In this document: positions 44,086-52,201 of the stretch, piece by piece
Numbering within the stretch: the stretch's first letter is position 1
Layout: each line of letters starts with the position of its first letter
Assembly (NCBI RefSeq): GCF_900094565.1
Contig: NZ_FMAF01000015.1
Span: 1-64,000 of the forward strand
Source of the DNA: Martinezella lusitana
GTDB taxonomy: Bacteria; Pseudomonadota; Alphaproteobacteria; Rhizobiales; Rhizobiaceae
DNA length: 64,000 bases
Direction: 5' to 3'
Translations under genes and position numbers: made by a program
Notes under the pieces: model-generated
What the model saw: the letters and a program-made list of their open reading frames with translations, nothing else
The model's database searches: none
Told to the model about the DNA's origin: nothing

Positions 44086-45285
44086 ATGAAGATCGCCGAT
44101 CTCCGCTGCGCCGTTATCGGTAAACACCCGATCGTTCGCATCGTTACGGACGAGGGCCTCTATGGCTTGGGTGAAGTCGAATTCACTAAGCCCTACCTCA
44201 AACCCTTTGTGCTGCATTTCCGCGAGGCGCTGATCGGCGAAGACCCGACCGACGTCGAGAGAGTGATGCTGAAGATCCGTCAACGTGGTTCTTTCAAGCC
44301 GTACGGCGCGGCGGTGAGCGCTATTGAGCATGCGCTGTGGGATATTGCTGGCAAGGCCGCGGGCGTGCCCGTCTATAAACTGCTCGGCGGCAAGGTGCGG
44401 GACAAGGTTCGCGTCTACAACGGCTCGATTCGCCAAAAACGCATGGGCGACCGGCCGGAGGATTACGCCGCTGACGTCAAATGGATGATGGAGCAGCCGC
44501 AGAACTTCTTCATGGTCAAGCAAGGAATCTCGTTCCACTCCAACATGAAGGACACTATCGACGACTTCCACTACGGCGTGACGCAGAAGAAGGCCGGCTA
44601 TCACGGTGCCATGGATCAGGGCGTGATCAGCGAGCGCGGTTTCAATCACATGCTCGATTGCGTGATCGCGATGAAGGAAGTGCTGGGCGACAAAGTCAGC
44701 CTGGCGCTCGACTGCGGCCCGGGCTGGATGCTGCCCGATGCAATCAAGTTCGCTCGGGCGGTCGAGAAGTACAATCTGATGTGGCTCGAGGACATGCTCA
44801 CCGGCGACTACGTGCCGTGGGTCAATCCGCAAGCCTATCGGGAATTGACAACCTCCACCTCGACGCCAATCCACACTGGCGAGCAGATCTACCTGCGGCA
44901 CAACTTCAAGGAACTGATCGAGACGCAGGCGGTACGCGTCATCGGCCCCGATCCAGCCGACGTTGGCGGCATCGCCGAGCTCAAATGGGTTGCCGAGCAC
45001 GCCTACATGCACTCGATCCTGATGGCACCGCACGGCACCGCTAACGGCCTGCTGGGGCTCGGCGCGTTGATTAACGTCTGCGCCACATTGCCGGCAAATT
45101 ACATCGCGTTCGAATATCCAACCGCCTCCGACCCCTGGTGGGAGGATCTGGTAATCGGCCTGCCGCCGCAGATCGTGAAGGACAGCATGGTGGACCTACT
45201 GGAAGCGCCGGGGCTTGGCCTCGATATCGACGCCGAAGGAGCCAGAAGATATCTCAGGGAAGAGGATGCGGGCTTTTTCGACTGA
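44086..45285 (+). CDS. Enolase-superfamily dehydratase (third of three)
   Basis: A 399-residue enzyme starting 17 bp after the previous stop, with an AAGGAACGAAG site. The capping domain begins IADLRCAVIGKHPIVRIVTDEGLYGLGEVEFT. Barrel features are Lys in FFMVKQGISFHSN, Asp in LALDCGPGWM, Glu-Asp in MWLEDMLTGDYVPW, Glu in HTGEQIYLRHNF, and late His in LMAPHGTANGL. The family Asp-X-His is replaced by Asp-X-Gly (DCG), so one possible ligand/base differs from the first enzyme. This hints at a different reaction or stereochemistry. It ends the three-gene set. Confidence 0.84.
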   Translation: MKIADLRCAVIGKHPIVRIVTDEGLYGLGEVEFTKPYLKPFVLHFREALIGEDPTDVERVMLKIRQRGSFKPYGAAVSAIEHALWDIAGKAAGVPVYKLLGGKVRDKVRVYNGSIRQKRMGDRPEDYAADVKWMMEQPQNFFMVKQGISFHSNMKDTIDDFHYGVTQKKAGYHGAMDQGVISERGFNHMLDCVIAMKEVLGDKVSLALDCGPGWMLPDAIKFARAVEKYNLMWLEDMLTGDYVPWVNPQAYRELTTSTSTPIHTGEQIYLRHNFKELIETQAVRVIGPDPADVGGIAELKWVAEHAYMHSILMAPHGTANGLLGLGALINVCATLPANYIAFEYPTASDPWWEDLVIGLPPQIVKDSMVDLLEAPGLGLDIDAEGARRYLREEDAGFFD

Positions 45286-45439
45286 ACCCTCCACCTCCCT
45301 GCCCATCTTGTCAGGCGCCAGGCAATAGTGTGCGGCCTGACGTATCGTCCGCATTCTGGGCATAGGAAGATAAACCGACGCCTGTATAGCGCTTCTCTGA
45401 TCGAGCAGTCCGCAACCCGAATTCAAGCGTCCTTCGTTT

Positions 45440-45957
45440 AGCGACCTCCCGGTGCGGCTGGCGAAAGCAGCATCTGGCTGTTGATGCCGGCAGTGGCGAG
45501 ATCATCGCACATAGCCTGACAAATCTGGAAACCGGCGGTGTCTCGCAACTGGCGCCGTTGCTTGATCAGATCAATGATGAGATCGACCAGTTCACTGCCG
45601 ATGGAGCCTATGATGGCCATCCAACCTACGGTGCAATTTTCCGTCATACCATGGACGCAAGGGTCGTCATTCCACCGCCCGCGAACGCGGTTGGACGGCC
45701 TAACGCCCAAAAGTCCTGCCAGAGAGATGTCCACATAGAAACCATGCAGTCAGATGGCCGGCTGAAATGGCAGACGTGCATCGGCTGTGGCAAACTGATC
45801 GAAACGGCAATGGGTCGATGCAAAGGCGTCATTGGACCGCGTATGCGTGCTCGCTCATTCCTTGCTCAACAGACAGAGGCTGCGATCGGTGTCGAAAGCA
45901 GTGCCCGGGATAAGCAGCGCATAGCGAACGCCTATCGCGACGCACGGGCCGTGTAGT
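45440..45957 (+). mobile_element. IS5-family transposase relic (C-terminal half)
   Basis: One frame reads WRKQHLAVDAGSGEIIAH, then LLDQINDEIDQFTADGAYDGHPTYGAIF with a catalytic Asp (TADGAYDG), then ARVVIPPPANAVGRPN. It continues through GKLIETAMGRCKGVIGPRMRARSF to AQQTEAAIGVE, with the last catalytic Glu in LIETAMGR. The stop is at 45955-45957. The N-terminal half is missing and the C-terminus diverges after AIGVE. It is a different subgroup from the copy at position 1. Confidence 0.78.
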
Positions 45958-46134
45958 GCTCCCGCAAATGTCGGACGCGTACTTTTTAGGTATGCCGTTG
46001 CGAGGGTCGCGTCGCGCTAGCTCATCAAAAAGCGGTTCGCGCTGCGCCGTACGGTAGCGTCCTTCGTGCAGCGCTCGCTGGAGCGCTGCCATTTTGTCCT
46101 GAGATCAACTTATACAGCAAATCCCGTTTCGGGC

Positions 46135-46422
46135 TCAATAATAACGATGGTGCCGATAATGGGGACGGTGCCGGTGATGGTCGTACCAACCCCGGTGATA
46201 ACCACGCCAGTAGTGGCTCCGATAGCTGCGATGCGGTTTCCAATGATGCCGATGATGCCGTGGACCATGCCAATGGCGGTGATGACGATAGTGGACCGTC
46301 TGAACGGACGATTGAACTTCCGGCTTTGTCATATTCATCATCGGCGCGGCCGATGCAGCGCCAGCTCCGATAAGCAAGCCGACACCTAGGATTCCAGCAA
46401 GTAGCGTTTTGAAGACTTTCAT
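46135..46422 (-). CDS. Small histidine-rich exported protein
   Basis: A 95-residue protein. Residues 1-26 are a Sec signal peptide (FKTLLAGILGVGLLIGAGAASA). The mature chain of about 69 residues has 18 histidines, mostly in HH or HxH pairs, alternating with Arg, Tyr and Trp (for example HYRHHRHWHGPRHH). Such composition can bind Zn, Cu or Ni, or coat the envelope; function is not established. ATG 46422 follows AGGGAGG. The open frame upstream is rejected because the signal peptide would be internal. It is monocistronic. Low-complexity sequence makes homology searches unreliable. Confidence 0.72.
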   Translation of the reverse strand: MKVFKTLLAGILGVGLLIGAGAASAAPMMNMTKPEVQSSVQTVHYRHHRHWHGPRHHRHHWKPHRSYRSHYWRGYHRGWYDHHRHRPHYRHHRYY

Positions 46423-46604
46423 AGTGAACCTCCCTGATATCTTCCTCATCCTGAAACCTAAAGACTGAATGGGGGATGAATGATCGTCGGGCATGCAATT
46501 TGACGCGATGGAAGGCCTACTCCTCGTCGGGAGGTTCAGTATCGATGTTGAAAGCGAGCCGCTCGTCCAAAGCTGCACGGTTCATCAACCGGCGTACCGC
46601 GACT

Positions 46605-46740
46605 TTCCGTTCATAATGTTCGCAAGAGCTTCGGCAGTCATGAGTTCACTGCGCGGCATCTCGCTAGAGGCTCGTCAAGGTGACGTCGTCTCACTCCTTG
46701 GTGGATACAGCTCCGGAAAATCAACGCTGCTGCGGCCACC
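46605..46740 (+). pseudogene. ABC-transporter ATPase N-terminal scrap
   Basis: A plus-strand frame includes SSLRGISLEARQGDVVSLLGGYSSGKSTLLR, a recognisable ABC N-terminus with Walker A GGYSSGKST. Homology ends immediately after the P-loop: the following residues (PPHVHLSKMQPKLSE) are not ABC-like, and no signature or Walker B follows in any frame. Roughly 45 codons of a gene of 230 or more survive. The identity of the parent transporter cannot be told. Confidence 0.5.
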
Positions 46741-46878
46741 GCATGTACACTTATCGAAAATGCAGCCGAAACTCAGCGAACCAAACAAGGCGCTTGCGAG
46801 AAATTTTTCGCTCACAGAACTGACGCGGGAACGTTGTGACTGACCTTACTCGCTCAAACCGGACGGCTTTTCGAAGGC

Positions 46879-47340
46879 TCAGTCTCCGGGCGAGACGACC
46901 GGCAAGTCGCCAACGACGATCTCTCTCAGGCTGTGCCGGAGCGTTGCGACGTTGGTGCTACCGTTCAGCCGCTCGAATTCTCGCTGCGCATCCTGCCAGA
47001 GAGGAGCCGCTCTCTCATGCAAGCGTCGGCCTTCGTCCGTGAGTTCAATGATACGAACTCGGCCGTCCACGGGTGATGGCTTGATCGTGACGAAGCCGTC
47101 GCGTTCCAGAAAGCCAACCATCTTTCCCATCGCCGTCCGCTCGATATCGAGCCGTTCCGCGAGAGCGTTGACAGCGGCACCGTCGGCTTCGTCGAGCGCC
47201 GCCAGGGTCAGGAACTGCGTGATACGAAGCCCGACGGGCTCAAGATGGGCATCGTAGAACCGCGTGATCTGACGGCTCGCCTTTCTCATGGCAGAGCAAT
47301 TGCATTGATCGATCCCCAGCGGTTGGTTCGCCGACAACAT
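46879..47340 (-). CDS. MarR-family transcriptional regulator
   Basis: A 153-residue winged-helix regulator. The HTH and wing are VNALAERLDIERTAMGKMVGFLERDGFVTIKPSPVDGRVRIIELTDEGRRL, with the conserved D-x-R wing (DGR). The N-terminal helix contains CNCSAMRKASRQITRFYD; the two cysteines near residue 14 might sense oxidants, as in OhrR-like members (inference). ATG 47340 follows AAAGGAAAACG. The gene is last in a same-strand group with SDR, NTF2-like and NmrA-like genes, and may regulate them. Confidence 0.88.
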   Translation of the reverse strand: MLSANQPLGIDQCNCSAMRKASRQITRFYDAHLEPVGLRITQFLTLAALDEADGAAVNALAERLDIERTAMGKMVGFLERDGFVTIKPSPVDGRVRIIELTDEGRRLHERAAPLWQDAQREFERLNGSTNVATLRHSLREIVVGDLPVVSPGD

Positions 47341-47450
47341 CTCGTTTTCCTTTCGAATCCTACTTATCGTCCGCAGGCTATATGGCGCAAAGTCCAAGGC
47401 CTCCGCATCACACAGCCTGCGGCTTGGCTGTTTCTCCACCATCTTAGCGC

Positions 47451-48167
47451 TTAGAACAATCCTGGCGGCGGCGTGATATAACCGGGCACCTCGGCTGAAA
47501 GCGTGCTCTTCAGCAGTGTCGTTCCCTGGTCGGCCATGATCTCGCTCTTGCCGGCGGCGAGCGCGTCATAGGTTTGGCGCACCACATCCTGCGGGCTGGC
47601 TTTTGGCACATCGATGCCATTGGTCAGGTCGGTATCCACGAAACCAACATGCAGACCGAGAACCTGGATGCCACGATCTTGAAGGTGAAAGCGAAGCTGG
47701 TTCGTGAAGCTCCATGCCGCCGCCTTTGATGCAGCATAGGGTGTCAAAATGGGCCGCGGAAGCCACACGATGTCGGATAGCACGTTGATGATGGCAGCAC
47801 GCGGCTTGGCCGACAGGATCTGCTCGAAGGCCTGCGTGACGCGGACGACGCCATAATAGTTGGTGTCGAACAGACGCTGCGACTGCTCTTCGACATCGGT
47901 TGCCAGAGGTCCGTCGATAAGAGCAGCGATGCCCGCGTTGTTGATCAGCAGATCAGTATCCGCCGCCAGTTCCGCTGCTGCGGCGATCGATGCTTTGTCC
48001 GTGACATCGATCCGGACGGGGATGATGCCCGGTTCGTCGAAGCCGTTCGTATTGCGCATGCCGGCATAGACCTTCTTCGCTCCGCGACGATGGGCCTCGC
48101 GCGCAAACGCTAGGCCCAGGCCACGATTGGCACCGGTGATAAAGACGGTGGTGTTGGTGACATCCAT
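47451..48167 (-). CDS. SDR-family oxidoreductase
   Basis: A 238-residue classical SDR. The cofactor motif is FITGANRGLGLAFA (9-22), NNAGIAAL follows, and the catalytic Tyr-Lys is in PYAASKAAAWSFTN. It ends in the short extension PGYITPPPGLF. The R in GANRGLG favours NADP. It lies 110 bp upstream of the MarR gene and 68 bp after the NTF2-like gene. Similar SDR plus MarR pairs often respond to electrophiles or quinones (inference). The substrate is unknown. Confidence 0.86.
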   Translation of the reverse strand: MDVTNTTVFITGANRGLGLAFAREAHRRGAKKVYAGMRNTNGFDEPGIIPVRIDVTDKASIAAAAELAADTDLLINNAGIAALIDGPLATDVEEQSQRLFDTNYYGVVRVTQAFEQILSAKPRAAIINVLSDIVWLPRPILTPYAASKAAAWSFTNQLRFHLQDRGIQVLGLHVGFVDTDLTNGIDVPKASPQDVVRQTYDALAAGKSEIMADQGTTLLKSTLSAEVPGYITPPPGLF

Positions 48168-48235
48168 GACAAATTACCTCTCTAAAGCCACAGATCAGGG
48201 CATCCAATATCGATACCCGCCTGCGGGCGTTGGGT

Positions 48236-48610
48236 TTAAAGAAAAAGGTCTTCCGGCAACTGGCCGGACAGTGCCTCGCGAAGATTGGTGGCGAGAGACA
48301 ACACAGCACCAAGCGGGCTCATCCGCACGCTGACGCGTGGCACCGAACCATCGGGGTTGCGGTCGACAACTACGACGGCGTTCAGGCTCTCCCCGCTTGT
48401 CAGGACCGCCTCGTATTCGAGAAAGAGGCGCGAGCCGACAGTCTGGAGAAACGTGGGATTCTGCGAAGCGTAGAAGGTCCCGACTGTGTTGACGGCCAGC
48501 TTGATCTCGTCCCGTCCGATGACCGCGCCTCGCAGCACGGAGCTGGTCAGTTCCGCGTCGACGGACAGGTCGTCTAAAAATGGGTGACGTTCGCCTTGAG
48601 TATTCGACAT
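48236..48610 (-). CDS. NTF2/SnoaL-like small protein
   Basis: A 124-residue protein. The middle part, AVNTVGTFYASQNPTFLQTVGSRLFLEYEAVLTSGESLNAVVVVDRNPDG, has the cone-like beta pattern of the NTF2-like (SnoaL) superfamily, used by isomerases, hydrolases and non-catalytic binding proteins. No signal peptide is present. ATG 48610 lies 27 bp after the stop of the NmrA-like gene, so the two are co-transcribed. The exact role is unknown; the fold call is by pattern only. Confidence 0.6.
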   Translation of the reverse strand: MSNTQGERHPFLDDLSVDAELTSSVLRGAVIGRDEIKLAVNTVGTFYASQNPTFLQTVGSRLFLEYEAVLTSGESLNAVVVVDRNPDGSVPRVSVRMSPLGAVLSLATNLREALSGQLPEDLFL

Positions 48611-48637
48611 TGTTCAAACTCCTTGCCTCGACGGCTT

Positions 48638-49519
48638 TCACGCAAAGGCGGCACGATTGTTGGCGATGAATTGCTGGACCGAGAGGGCCGGCGTTCCGGT
48701 GATTTTCTCGACGGCATCGTTCGTGCCCGCGAAGACTCCATCACGATAGTTCTGAGCGACTTCGACCAGGTGCTGCACGAGGAAAGGCGGAAACTTGTAG
48801 AGATTTTCCATCTTGTCCTTGAATACCTCGATCGAGGTTGGCGCGTAGTCGATCTTCGCGCCAAGCACTTCGCTCGTGGCGGCGGCGATCTCGGTGTGGT
48901 TCATCTCGAGTGGTCCATGGAGGGGATAAACCTTGCCTTCATGTCCCAGCGGATCGGCAAGAAGATGCGCGATCACCCGTCCTTGATCATCCGTCGCGAT
49001 CGGTGCATGACGCCCTTCGGCAAAGGGGAACTCGATCTTTTTCGTGGCCCATATCTCATTGGCAAAATGCGGATAGACGAGCCAGTCGGCAAAGAAGGTC
49101 GGGCGCAGATGCGTAGTCGGAACACCGGACCAGTCGAAGACTCGCTCGGAAACCCAATGGTCCTGCGCAGCGCGGCTCGCCGATTCACGACGCGCGGAGA
49201 TCTGCGACATGTTGACGATTGCCGTGACGCCTGCTTCTTTTGCGGCCTGTGCGAAATAGGCCGCAGCACCGATAATGCCTGGCGCGATCGGATGCAGGAA
49301 ATAGGCCGACCGAATGCCTTCCATGGCGGCGCGGATGTCATCGATGTCGGTGAAGTCCCCGACAGCGATATCAACTCCCCGCTGCCTAAGGGCCGTCGCC
49401 CGCTCGTCATCTGAGCGCACGTAGGCGCGCACCGACTTGCCCATCTTCAGTAACTCATCGATCGCCGCACCCCCGGTCCGTCCGGTTGCTCCGCTTACAA
49501 GTATCTCAGCCTCACTCAT
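48638..49519 (-). CDS. NmrA-like NAD(P)-binding protein
   Basis: A 293-residue atypical SDR of the NmrA/QOR2 group. The glycine motif is LVSGATGRTGGAAIDELL (7-24), then GDFTDIDDIRAAMEGI, and a central SQISARRESASRAAQDHWVSERVF where catalytic Tyr is absent, as usual in the group. Such proteins sense the NADP/NADPH ratio or act as quinone reductases. ATG 49519 is right after a 40-bp inverted repeat region that should hold the promoter. The frame is open to 49693, but that part covers the repeat and is rejected. First gene of the four-gene same-strand group. Confidence 0.85.
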   Translation of the reverse strand: MSEAEILVSGATGRTGGAAIDELLKMGKSVRAYVRSDDERATALRQRGVDIAVGDFTDIDDIRAAMEGIRSAYFLHPIAPGIIGAAAYFAQAAKEAGVTAIVNMSQISARRESASRAAQDHWVSERVFDWSGVPTTHLRPTFFADWLVYPHFANEIWATKKIEFPFAEGRHAPIATDDQGRVIAHLLADPLGHEGKVYPLHGPLEMNHTEIAAATSEVLGAKIDYAPTSIEVFKDKMENLYKFPPFLVQHLVEVAQNYRDGVFAGTNDAVEKITGTPALSVQQFIANNRAAFA

Positions 49520-49543
49520 GATCTCGCTTCTTTCGTTTGTGAG

Positions 49544-49583
49544 AGCATATGCTCCTATACGGACAAAAATAGGAGCATATGCT
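49544..49583. promoter_or_regulatory. Large inverted repeat, candidate MarR operator
   Basis: Perfect 15-bp arms, AGCATATGCTCCTAT (49544-49558) and ATAGGAGCATATGCT (49569-49583), separated by 10 bp. Each arm holds the palindrome AGCATATGCT, so the region has two nested dyads 25 bp apart, which puts two dimers on about the same face. It lies 25-64 bp upstream of the NmrA-like start codon. The MarR regulator at the other end of the cluster is the natural candidate to bind (inference). Confidence 0.65.
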
Positions 49584-50079
49584 TTTATCGTCAATAGGAG
49601 GCATTTGCATTTTTTGGGAGGCTCGTTTTTGGATCGACTGTGAACCGGCACCGAGGCCGCCGAATGTCCGGCAGTTAAGCTAATTTTGGACACTCTGCGT
49701 CATTGGCGTGTCGCAGACCATGCAGCGCGACATTTTTCTTTGATTGAGGAGGAGCTCTGCATGGTTGCTTCTACAAGTTCGTCCATTGCCCGGCGCAGGG
49801 TTGTCTACGCGGTCGACACGTGGTCGCTGCATGATGGGTTTTCGCGGGGTGGATATTCCTGTGTTCAAGGCGCAATCTCGATCGAGCTGCGACGGATTCG
49901 ACGGAATGACCCGACCCACGTCTACAGCAGGGACGCCCAGTGTCTCGTGAGGAGGGCGGCCGCCGCCTCGTAAAGTAACCCCGGTAGCCTGACTGGCGCC
50001 TCGTCGCGAGATATGGCCATCATAGTCGATCTCGCCGGACTGATCGGCATATAAAGTACGATGTGGCAGTCGCCAGTCT
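49584..50079. other. Gene-poor stretch upstream of the NmrA-like gene
   Basis: About 500 bp between two minus-strand genes. It contains one small plus-strand reading frame with a good ribosome site (49761-49973) and no recognised domain elsewhere. No repeat or RNA gene was found. Confidence 0.35.
49761..49973 (+). CDS. Hypothetical small protein (70 residues)
   Basis: A short frame beginning MVASTSSSIARRRVV, preceded by GAGGAGGAG at 7-9 bp, an unusually strong site. The product is basic (many Arg), with no signal peptide, membrane helix or known domain. It runs opposite to its neighbours. The strong ribosome site is the only support; composition is not clearly coding. It could be a fragment of a decayed gene. 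Confidence 0.3.
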   Translation: MVASTSSSIARRRVVYAVDTWSLHDGFSRGGYSCVQGAISIELRRIRRNDPTHVYSRDAQCLVRRAAAAS

Positions 50080-51114
50080 CTATTCTGTCGTGTTGACCAA
50101 CCCCAGCCTTATGAGGCTTTCGGCCGCGGCGACGATTGCATCTTCACGTGAGCGTGGCGCCCAACCAAGCAGGCGCTTGGCTTTGTCTCCACTGGCATTC
50201 ATGTTGACGCCGAGATGCGGCACGATCCCCTTCATCGCCGGATTGAAAAGCGCGACGACGCGGATGAACCAGTTGGGTAGCACGCGGGTGGAGACCTTTT
50301 TTGCGCCTTTCCCGAGACGTTGATTCAGCAGCCTGGCGATCTCGACCATCCACAGGCTCTCACCCGATGCGGCGAGGAAGCGCTCGCCGTTGGCGGCCGG
50401 ATCGGTCATTGCGCGCAGATGCAGGTCGGCGACGTCGCGCACGTCGACAACGCAGGTGTTGATCTTGGGACAGCCCGGCTGACCATCTAGCAGGTTCTTG
50501 ATGAGCCGGATCGAGTGCGAGTAATCGGATCCCAGCGCCGGTCCGAGAACGGTCGTTGGGTTGACGGTGGCCAGTTCCAGCCCGCTGCCTTCACGCGCGA
50601 TGAAGTCCCATGAGGCTCGCTCGGCCAGTGTCTTCGATCGCTGATAGGGCGCGACGTTGCCGTTCAGGTCGCTCCAGTCGGTTTCGTCGAAGGGACGGCT
50701 TCGCGGCTTGTGGCCGACGCCGATCGCACCGAAGGCCGAGGTGAGCACCACCCGCCTTACACCGGCATCGCGTGCCGCACGCAGCACCCGCAGGTTTCCA
50801 TCGACCGCAGGCCGGATCCAATCCTCTTCGCGCACCTGATCGCCGGACGGCGTCGGTGAAGCACCGTGGATGATATAGGCGCAGTCTGCGGTAGCCTCCA
50901 CCCAGCCGTCATCGGCTGTGAGGTCGGCGGCGACAAATGAAAGGCGATCGCCCGGCTCGGCACCCCCACTCCTGAGGTTGCTGAGAACCTCTGCCTCTCG
51001 CGACAGTGACCTGAGCGTAGTCCGCACGCGATAGCCCGCCTCCAGCAGCGCCAGAATGCAGTGCTGCGCGATGAACCCGCTTCCGCCGGTTACGAGTACC
51101 AGCTCTTCACTCAT
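50080..51114 (-). CDS. NAD-dependent epimerase/dihydroflavonol-reductase-like aldehyde reductase
   Basis: A 344-residue extended SDR. The N-terminus LVLVTGGSGFIAQHCILALLEAGYRVRTTLRS gives the Rossmann motif. VVLTSAFGAIG then precedes the catalytic APYQRSKTLAERASWDF with Tyr and Lys in YxxxK. The pattern RTTLRS and the NPTTVLGP loop fit the dihydroflavonol 4-reductase/methylglyoxal reductase branch, which reduces aldehydes and ketones with NADPH. It lies 28 bp after the aldo-keto reductase gene, so the two form an operon. The substrate is unknown. Confidence 0.86.
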   Translation of the reverse strand: MSEELVLVTGGSGFIAQHCILALLEAGYRVRTTLRSLSREAEVLSNLRSGGAEPGDRLSFVAADLTADDGWVEATADCAYIIHGASPTPSGDQVREEDWIRPAVDGNLRVLRAARDAGVRRVVLTSAFGAIGVGHKPRSRPFDETDWSDLNGNVAPYQRSKTLAERASWDFIAREGSGLELATVNPTTVLGPALGSDYSHSIRLIKNLLDGQPGCPKINTCVVDVRDVADLHLRAMTDPAANGERFLAASGESLWMVEIARLLNQRLGKGAKKVSTRVLPNWFIRVVALFNPAMKGIVPHLGVNMNASGDKAKRLLGWAPRSREDAIVAAAESLIRLGLVNTTE

Positions 51115-51142
51115 AATGATCTCCAGTGTTGTTTGTCGCGCA

Positions 51143-52138
51143 TCAGCGGTCGATCCCTGCCATGATCCAGGCGGGATAGCGATTGCCGGAGACGGTGCCG
51201 GTCGCCAAAGCCTTGTCGAGTATCTGCATGTCGGCAGGCGTCAGCCGGACAGCGTCTGCCGCCACATTCTGCTCGAGGTAGGCGCGACGCTTGGTGCCGG
51301 GGATCGGCACGATAAAATCGCCCTTGTGCAGCAGCCAGGCGAGCGCGATCTGCGCAGGCTTTGCACCATGGGCTTCAGCGATGTCGAACACCGCCTGTGC
51401 GGCACGCACGTTTGCGTCGTAGTTCTCACTCTGATACCGCTCGTCGATGCGGCGGGTATCGCCCTCGGGATAATCTTCCGCGCGCTTCACCCCGCCGGCC
51501 AAAAAGCCGCGTCCGAGCGGACAGAACGGCACAAGACCGATGCCCAGCTCGCGCAAGACGGGGATCACGTCGGTTTCGAGATTGCGTTCCCAAAGCGAAT
51601 ATTCGCTCTGCAGCGCCGAGACTGGATGGGTGGCATGCGCGCGGCGCAGCGTGGCAGCCCCCACCTCAGACAGGCCGAAGAAGCGCACCTTGCCTTCCTT
51701 CACCAACTCGCCGACCGTGCCGGCCACATCTTCGATCGGCACTTTGCGATCGATGCGGTGCTGGTAGAGCAGGTCGATGTGGTCGGTTTGCAGTCGCCGA
51801 AGCGAGCCCTCGATCGCCTGGCGGATCGCGGCGGGGCTGCTGTCGGTCTCGGCGCCGAGCTGGCGTCCATCCACGAATCGGAAGCCGAACTTGGTGGCGA
51901 GGATCACTTTCTCCCGGCGGTCGCGGAAGGCGCGGCCGAGCAGCTCCTCATTGGTGTATGGTCCATAGCCTTCCGCCGTATCGAAGAAGTCGCAGCCGAG
52001 CTCGATGGCTCGATGAAGGGTGGCGATCGACTCCGCCTCGTCCGCCGGACCATAAGACTGGCTCATGCCCATACAGCCCAGGCCAATTGCGCCGACCTGC
52101 GGGCCTTGGGTACCCAACTTCCGCTTGCTCAATATCAT
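51143..52138 (-). CDS. Aldo/keto reductase
   Basis: A 331-residue AKR. The catalytic set is Asp in FDTAEGYGPYTNEELLG, the Tyr in the same motif, Lys in ILATKFGFRF and His in LLYQHRIDRKVPIED. IGLGCMGMSQSYGP at the N-terminus and CPLGRGFLAGG mark the YajO/Tas-like (AKR13/11) group. ATG 52138 was chosen over 52147 and the longer frame, because AKR homology begins at LSKRKLGTQGPQV. It is divergent from an AraC-type regulator and co-directional with the epimerase-like gene. Likely an NADPH-dependent aldehyde-detoxifying pair. Confidence 0.88.
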   Translation of the reverse strand: MILSKRKLGTQGPQVGAIGLGCMGMSQSYGPADEAESIATLHRAIELGCDFFDTAEGYGPYTNEELLGRAFRDRREKVILATKFGFRFVDGRQLGAETDSSPAAIRQAIEGSLRRLQTDHIDLLYQHRIDRKVPIEDVAGTVGELVKEGKVRFFGLSEVGAATLRRAHATHPVSALQSEYSLWERNLETDVIPVLRELGIGLVPFCPLGRGFLAGGVKRAEDYPEGDTRRIDERYQSENYDANVRAAQAVFDIAEAHGAKPAQIALAWLLHKGDFIVPIPGTKRRAYLEQNVAADAVRLTPADMQILDKALATGTVSGNRYPAWIMAGIDR

Positions 52139-52201
52139 GGGCCTCATCCTCTTGTGTTCGCATGGTGGCCCTGAACATAGATGCGGCAGTTCGGACGTTG
52201 A

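Noticed and set aside
43108..45033. A 641-codon minus-strand open frame across the plus-strand dehydratase genes
   Set aside because: It is the mirror of two conserved enolase-superfamily genes and has no domain of its own; codon bias of the real genes keeps the opposite frame open.
51056..52174. A 372-codon plus-strand frame over the aldo-keto reductase gene
   Set aside because: Antisense shadow; the minus-strand reading has the full catalytic set.
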